64,000 bases of DNA from Paraspadella gotoi (lineage: Eukaryota; Chaetognatha): positions 3,421,152-3,485,151 of the forward strand of contig JBJCIZ010000239.1 in assembly GCA_051294375.1 (NCBI GenBank), read 5' to 3'. The position numbers and the translations under genes were made by a program. This document shows positions 58,970 to 64,000 of the stretch, in pieces (positions within the stretch are counted from its first letter, which is position 1; each line of letters begins with the position of its first letter). The notes beneath the pieces are model-generated. The model was not told the origin of the DNA and searched no databases. It saw only the letters and a list, made by a program, of their open reading frames with translations.

Positions 58970-61900
58970 TCGTCGCTCCTGGATCCAGAAGAAGATTCGA
59001 GGACAAAGCGAACAAGGATTTTCTTCTGGGTTCTGGTGAACGATTGATTGATTGATTGATTGATTGATCGAAAAACACTGACTAATTTTGCTGGATAATT
59101 TGACTTATATTGTAGACGCAACCATCGTATAGACGTATAAATAAAATAAATAAATAAAAGATTTGGTGTTTGTTGGTTTATGACAGTCAATTTACTAAAA
59201 TCGAGTAAAATAAACGACGACGACGACGACGACGACGACGACGTCTATTAACCATAACGATGATAATAACTTTAACGTTAACGAAAACGACTATAATTAC
59301 GATAAAGCCTTTGACGACCCGTTCCAGGGATCGACTCTAACCGCGACAACTCGATGCCGAATCTCAACCGACGCCTCAACTCGGTGGTCGTCGACGGCGA
59401 CGATGTCTTCAGGTTGGAAGATCGTGAAGGCTCTAGGGTCCGAATCCGAGTCCGGGGTTTGAATCTCGGTCCGGGATTTGAATCCGGTTCCGGGCCTTGA
59501 ATTCGGGTCATTGGTTCGAATCCGGGTCCAAAGTTTGAATCTCGGTCCGGGGTTTGGAATTTTGAGTCATGTGTTCGAATCCGCTTCCGGTGTTTGAATC
59601 CGGGTCATGGGTTCTAATCCGGGTCCAAGGTTCAAATCTGGGTCCGAACGTAGAGTTTTCATTTTGGAAATATTTAATGTCAGGTCGACGGCCAACGCGT
59701 CGAGCGCCAACCACACCGGCGGCGTCTCCCTTCCCTCGAATGTGCATCTTTCTTCCAACCAGACTCGGAAAAAGATTCACAGCAGGTCTGATTATTTTGT
59801 GAATTTCGTCAATTTTATGGCATTTATTACTGAATTTGGTGACTATCGTTCGTATCATATTTTGAGAATAAACTCCTGGGATCGAATTTTTAAGACTTTT
59901 TCTTAACTTTTGTGACATAATTTCGTGACATTTGTGACGTGCTTTTGTGACTGACTCTTGAGAGGGACTTTAATAACATAAATTTTTGACTCACTTTTGT
60001 TACAGACCTTCGTGACTTATCAGGGGGCTTAAGTGTTTTAGTGAATTTGTAACGTATACTATCTACCTCTGGTGTTTATCATATTGTGACTTGCCTTATT
60101 TGTTACTTTGACTATGACTATAGCCACTTTTAAATGACTTAAAGAGCAAACCTTCTTTACGACGTTGCTTCGTTAGAAATTGTTTAATTGTTTAATAGTA
60201 CCATTTCAAAGACAACGATTCCACCATCTCCCCCTTGAAAGGCTCTCCTCGTCAGCCAAACGCCTCCCCAAATCGAAAACGGGGAAACAGAAGTAACGAT
60301 TCGTTCCTTCGACTCCGAGGAATCGGTGGGGACCCGATCACAGACAACGCGGCTGACAAAAGGTGGAGAGAGAGAGAGAGAGAGAGAGAGAGCAGAGAAG
60401 AGAGAAGACGGATCGATGCAGAGGAGAGAGAGAAAGAAAGAAAGAATAAGAAAGAAAGAGAGAGAAAATAAAAAAGATGAAAATGATGAGAGAATATCTT
60501 GGACCCTCCCAGACTGACATTCTTCCAATCATCTCCTGACCTCACCAATTGGCCTTTACTTACCCTACCCGACCTCCCTCCAGGCCGCAGCATCAGTACC
60601 GGCGACGCAGAGTCTCGGTCCTTCGGCGGCGACTTCGCTGAGAAGAAGAATCGATCGTCGAGTGGATCGTCGGCGCCGCTGCCCAGCCCCACCTCCGCCC
60701 CATCGGCCCTTGCCCTCGGTCACGTCTCGGGTAGGGCTGGGTGAAAGAAAATGGAGAGAAATAAAAAAAAGAAAGACACAAAAAAAAGAAGAATGGAAAG
60801 AAAGTACTTACCTTTGAACCCACCCAAATTTCTATCCAATCAGATCCTCACAATTTTCCCTCTGGCCCATTCGGCGCGTCTCTCCGTCCACCCAAGCTTT
60901 CTCCCATCGCCCCCTCTTTGCTGTCCAAGTCGGGCGCCAAGGCCGTCCAGGGATCGTTCGGCCCCACCGGGCGGGCCCACAGAGGTGAGCGGGGGATTTA
61001 GGTTGGCGGGCCCATAGAGGACACAACCGAGGAGATTCACTTTAATTCTTTTTTATTCTTTCTCTTCTCCCATCTTCCACTTTTTATTTCATTTTTTGTC
61101 GGATCTGCTTATCAGCAGATCCCGACTCTATAATTCACTTTTTCGGTCCGTCGGTTCGCCCCTCAATCATGTCGGGCATTAACTTATTTCATGTCAGACA
61201 TCGAATTATGATAAAATTCAAGAAAAATATGTCCGTCGTCCGTCGTCCGTCCATCTGTCTGTCTGTCGTCCGTCCGTCCACTTAGCAAAAAACTCAATTG
61301 CTCGTGATTGGTAGGATGGATTGAAATGAAATTTTGTTGTGGGTAGGGAAGTGTGTGATTGACCTGGATATTGAAGTTTCGGATCGAGCGAGTGGAAATG
61401 AGTTTAAATGGAAAAAATAAAAAACCTGTTTCACTAATTGATTATGCTTCTTTTTTTCTTTTATATTAAATTTTATTGAAAGATGTAATAATTAATCAAA
61501 TAATTAAACAGCTAATTATCAATCAATTATTCAATCAATCAGTCGGTCAGTGAGGAAAGACCTAAAAACACAACACATTTCGGATTCAAATTAATTAATT
61601 ATTAATCAAATATTATTTTAGTTTATATAGTTTGTATTAATTAATTTATTACCTTTAATTAATTTATTATTAATTAATTATTTAAATAATTAATTAATTA
61701 TTAATTATTATTCCGGAATTAATTTTTTTCTTCTCTCTCTCAGATACTCATTCTCGAGGGACGCCAAGACTCGTTGCGGCAAATTGGTCGACTATCTGCA
61801 GGTTTTGGATTCGAACTGCAAAAGACAGAAATTCCTAAAAAATGAACAAGTCAAACGACAAAAGGATAAAAGACCAAAGCCAAAAAAAATACAAAAATAA

Positions 61901-63202
61901 AAAAAAACAAAAGACAAAAAGACGAAGAGTCGAAAACAACAAAAGACTAAAAAACAAAAGTCCAAAATACAGACTGACAAAAACACAAAAACATGAATCT
62001 ACGAAAATACAAAAGTACAAAAAGACAAAAAGTTCTAAAAACTAAAACACTAAAACACTAAAAGACAAAAAGAAAAAGACAAAAGACTAAAGTCGAAGAC
62101 AATAAGTCTAAAACACTAAAACACTAAAAGACAAAAAGACAAAAAGACAAAAAGACAAAAAGTCTAAAACACTAAAACACTAAAGACAAAAAGACAAAAA
62201 GTCTAAAACACTAAACCTAAAAGAAAAGACAAAAAGACAAAAAGTCTAAAACCACTAAAACACTAAAAGACAAAAAGACAAAAACAAAAAGACTAAAAAG
62301 TCGAAAAGACAAAAAGTCTAAAACACTAAAACACTAAAAGACAAAAAGATAAAAAGACAAAAAGACAAAAAAGTCTAAAACACTAAACATAAAACACTAA
62401 AACACTAAAAAGACAAAAAGACAAAAAGTCTAAAAACACTAAAAACACTAAAACACTAGAGACAAAAAGATAAAAACAAAAAGACAAAGACAAAAAGACT
62501 AAAGTCGAAAAGACAAAAAGTCTAAAACACTAAAACACAAAAGACAAAAGACAAAAAGACAAAAAGACAAAAAGTCTAAAACACTAAAACACAAAACAAA
62601 AAGACAAAAAGACAAAAGTCTAAAACACTAAAAGACCAAAAAGGCAAAAGACAAAAAGACAAAAGTCTAAAACACTAAAAGACAAAAAAGACAAAAAAGA
62701 CAAAAAAGACAAAAAAGACAAAAAAACAAAAAGACAAAAAGACAAAAAGACAAAAAGACTAAAAAACTAAACACTAAAACACTAAAACACTACAAGACAA
62801 AAAGACAAAAACAGACAAAAGACTAAAACGTCTAAAACACTAAAAGACAAAAAAGACAAAAGACAAAAAGACAAAAAGACAAAAAGACAAAAAGACAAAA
62901 AGACAAAAAGACAAAAAGACAAAAAGACAAAAACACTAAAAGAAAAAAAACAATTTCCCCTGCAGGAAATTGCGCTCAGTTGTCCCCAGTACGCGTCTCC
63001 GGTTCAACGGCTGAACTTGTCGAAGGCTCCGCATCCCGGCATTCCGCAGTTCATGCGCCAAATGAGAAACAAGTCAGTTTTTTATTTATCTTTTTATTTA
63101 TTTACTTATTTATTTATTTCTTTCTTTTTATTTATTTGTTTATTTATTATATTTATTTATTTACTTATTTAATTTATTTATTTATTTATTTATTTACTTA
63201 TT

Positions 63203-63246
<44 letters not shown>

Positions 63247-64000
63247 ATTGTTTATTATTTATTTAATTTATTTATTTATTTACTTATTAAATTATTTATT
63301 TATTTTTTTTTATTTATTTGTTATTTATTTATCTTATTTATTTATTATTTATTTTATTTATTTATTTATTTTTTATTTATTTGTTTATTTATTATTTTAA
63401 TTTTATTATTTTATTTATTTATTTATTATTTTTATTTATTTGTTTATTATTTATTTATTATTATTTATTTATTTATTTATTTATTTATCTATTATTTTAT
63501 TTATTTATTTATTACTTATTTTAAATTTAATTTATTTATTTATTTATTTACTTATTTAATTATTTATTTATCTAATTTTTTTATTTACTTATTTAATTTA
63601 TTTATATTTATTATTTATTTATTTATTTTATTTATCTTATTTAACTTATAATTTATTTATTTATTTATTTATTTATTTTTTTTTTTTTTTAGTTTTGAGC
63701 CGCGAGTCCTCGCGGAGCAACTCTGATAAGTCACTTTTCGGTCGGTCGTCGGTCTGTACGTCGTCCGTCGCGTTTGTTATTTATCTTTTTATTTCACACA
63801 ATATTACGACTGATTTTATCGATCGATGGAATAATAACATACATACTCATTATAAATATTTTGGTCTTTTATTTTTTTTTATATAGTTTAACCGGGTCTA
63901 CTTATCTTCAGGTGCTAAGATCACGAGGCGGACGTACCAAAAATATTCCAAACACCAATGGGGTAGATGGACACTACGACGAGAACAGACACCGACGAAC
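52568..64000 (+). CDS. Ankyrin-repeat protein with long disordered C-terminus (partial)
   Basis: Exons: 52593-52815 (start may be the ATG at 52568 if one base is missing), 53356-53465, 54030-54201, 54636-54677 plus 56683-56708 (split by gaps), 57772-58058, 58417-58646, 58877-59029, 59328-59412, 59684-59785, 60242-60363, 60584-60730, 60844-60984, 61744-61801, 62966-63072, and one from about 63912/63920 past the end. Ankyrin repeats: NLFRALNLGKVRTVQQILDS; GHDINCRNSEGQTPLMLAV; DVNAQDAFGRTALMYSCIES; DPNVRDHEGNTAVIHAV; NASVIRILVNSVN; FMAFKLQQIECCQVLINEGS. The rest is Ser/Pro/Arg-rich with SMPNLNRRLNSVVVDGDD and RSISTGDAESRSFGGD, like the ANKRD33/34/63 style of ankyrin protein, but I cannot assign an orthologue. 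At least three single-base breaks are inferred (57.9 kb, 60.29 kb, 61 kb). Confidence 0.7.
53037..53132 (+). repeat. Dispersed 95-bp repeat, second copy
   Basis: Same sequence as 19190-19285, in the first intron of the ankyrin gene. Confidence 0.6.
53466..53655 (+). repeat. Minisatellite starting at a splice donor
   Basis: Eight units of 24-25 bp (GTGATTAAGATTGCG...CGCCAG) start exactly at the second exon's donor. Candidate CAG|GT or AAG|GT donors fall at 53466, 53491, 53515, 53539, 53564, 53589, 53613 and 53637. Each unit is one exon-end hexamer plus one intron start. Confidence 0.9.
53815..53925 (+). repeat. AT-rich dispersed family fragment
   Basis: Matches the right arm of the 3109-5663 structure (same orientation as 5570-5655): 'cataaaattaatttttt', 'aggttgttcttaattgac' and 'gtaactttcactacgctcta'. 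Confidence 0.55.
54688..56200 (-). mobile_element. Non-LTR retrotransposon endonuclease fragment
   Basis: Minus strand. An open frame from 56200 (Ser-rich MSQSDKRKSSTSEVS) reaches ANFKLSV, is interrupted by a MITE, and continues in frame as VHLNVAGLRKRRDDLRRYL, then NAGGVAFLVPDAFEVKKL, KLGTYYNHPSTGRAGLPS and GDLNANHEKLGS, ending with LDYAIADPKSL. These are the N-terminal HLN, GG, GDLNA and LDYAI blocks of the endonuclease/exonuclease/phosphatase domain of LINE-type elements, which nicks target DNA. A frame change is needed twice, and an Asp-rich run interrupts the domain after NDAR. No reverse transcriptase is present because the contig ends at a 10-N gap. The position inside an ankyrin exon may be a scaffolding artefact. 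Confidence 0.75.
55408..55948. mobile_element. MITE with TA target duplication inside the LINE
   Basis: Terminal inverted repeats of 26-27 bp (CTATCTAGGAAAA...GTATATGACAT) flank 541 bp that includes an 82-N gap. TA dinucleotides at 55406-55407 and 55949-55950 form the target duplication. Removing the element and one TA restores the LINE frame exactly (KLSV|VHLN). TA duplication suggests a Tc1/mariner-type transposase in trans. No coding capacity was seen. Confidence 0.85.
56709..57771. other. Intron with gap and unassigned sequence
   Basis: A 321-N gap at 56977-57297 is followed by GC-balanced sequence to 57620 with a minus-strand frame that lacks support. It could be transposon-derived, but I did not recognise it. 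Confidence 0.4.
58324..58395. repeat. (TCAA)n microsatellite
   Basis: About 18 TCAA units immediately upstream of an ankyrin-gene exon acceptor. Confidence 0.95.
59450..59650 (+). repeat. Tandem array of B-box-like units
   Basis: About nine units of 20-24 bp resembling GGTTCGAATCCGGGTCC / GGTTTGAATCTCGGTCCG in the intron after the SMPNLNRRLNS exon. The GGTTCGAATCC core equals the pol III B-box (T-loop) consensus, but no A box or tRNA fold accompanies it. Confidence 0.75.
61098..61290 (+). mobile_element. Hairpin-headed element, copy with a different stem
   Basis: The stem GTCGGATCTGCT (61098-61109) pairs with AGCAGATCC-c-GAC (61114-61126) around TATC. It is followed by TCTATAATTCACTTTTTCGG and GTCCGTCGG, the same flank as in the copies at 1938, 33985 and 63692, whose stems read CCGCGAGTACTCGCGG. 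Further GTCCGTC/CTGTCTGTC runs follow. Confidence 0.55.
61840..62950 (+). repeat. 1.1-kb (GACAAAAA)/(CTAAAACA) tandem array
   Basis: The intron between the DYLQ exon and the EIALSCPQY exon consists almost entirely of GACAAAAA and GTCTAAAACACTAAAACACT units in variable order. Open frames through it are artefacts. Confidence 0.9.
63073..63691 (+). repeat. (TTTA)n microsatellite block
   Basis: More than 600 bp of TTTATTTA units with interruptions begins a few bases after the donor of the preceding exon and runs to a T run at 63678-63691. Confidence 0.95.
63692..63775 (+). mobile_element. Hairpin-headed element, head fragment
   Basis: After a T run, the head GCCGCGAGTCCTCGCGG is followed by AGCAACTCTGATAAGTCACT and TTTCGGTCGGTC. 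The central pair change (GAGTCCTC instead of GAGTACTC) breaks the perfect dyad. Confidence 0.55.

Noticed and set aside
61840-62950. Possible CRISPR or satellite centromere
   Set aside because: Units are short, irregular and confined to one intron.
62980-63524. Ile/Tyr/Leu/Phe-rich frames in the TTTA array
   Set aside because: Low-complexity translation of (TTTA)n.

Overview
The window is eukaryotic nuclear DNA from an animal. Genes are split by many GT-AG introns, coding exons are GC-rich, and introns and spacers are AT-rich and full of microsatellites, minisatellites, SINE-like repeats, fold-back elements and runs of N. The gene content (membrane collagen with SEA and EGF modules, ionotropic glutamate receptor, calcineurin-B-homologous protein, ankyrin-repeat protein, a non-LTR retrotransposon) fits a bilaterian invertebrate; a lophotrochozoan is my best guess, but that is inference. 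Many conserved reading frames are broken by single missing bases, often in short homopolymers, across several unrelated genes. This looks like uncorrected long-read consensus error rather than gene decay.

Layout. 1-8.2 kb: no gene found; AT-rich repeats, two SINE copies, a hairpin-ended element, a 2.5-kb inverted-repeat structure and fold-back palindromes. 8.26-14.78 kb (+): six exons of a type I membrane protein: signal peptide, 94 Gly-X-Y triplets in one exon, a short Cys module, a SEA domain, an EGF domain, a transmembrane helix and a short tail. 17.06-20.50 kb (+): three exons of a type II membrane protein resembling an uncharacterised glycosyltransferase-like family. 21.98-24.68 kb (-): five exons of an ionotropic glutamate receptor with no visible amino-terminal domain. 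25.56-46.03 kb (-): one very long, or two tandem, unrecognised genes encoding a prion-like Q/M/P-rich N-terminus, W-rich short exons and charged coiled-coil exons. On the opposite strand between its two halves (30.85-33.11 kb, +) lies a calcineurin-B-homologous (CHP) gene. 46-52.5 kb: intergenic, with a 1.5-kb polypurine tract, (GA)n/(CT)n blocks, a duplicated 200-bp block carrying CRE-like sites, and gaps. 52.57-64 kb (+): a many-exon ankyrin-repeat protein that runs off the window. Its fourth exon is split by a roughly 2-kb contig bounded by two 10-N gaps, which carries a non-LTR retrotransposon endonuclease that is itself interrupted by a TA-flanked MITE.

The most interesting signals are three. 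First, the collagen-SEA-EGF membrane architecture. Second, a recurring pattern in which tandem arrays start at an exon end and copy the 5' splice site (24.5-bp units with eight donors in the ankyrin gene, 88-166-bp exon-plus-donor units in the large minus gene, and two further cases). Third, a hairpin-headed transposable element family in which one copy keeps the terminal stem-loop with a different sequence. No operon, CRISPR array, or genuine tRNA or rRNA gene was found.
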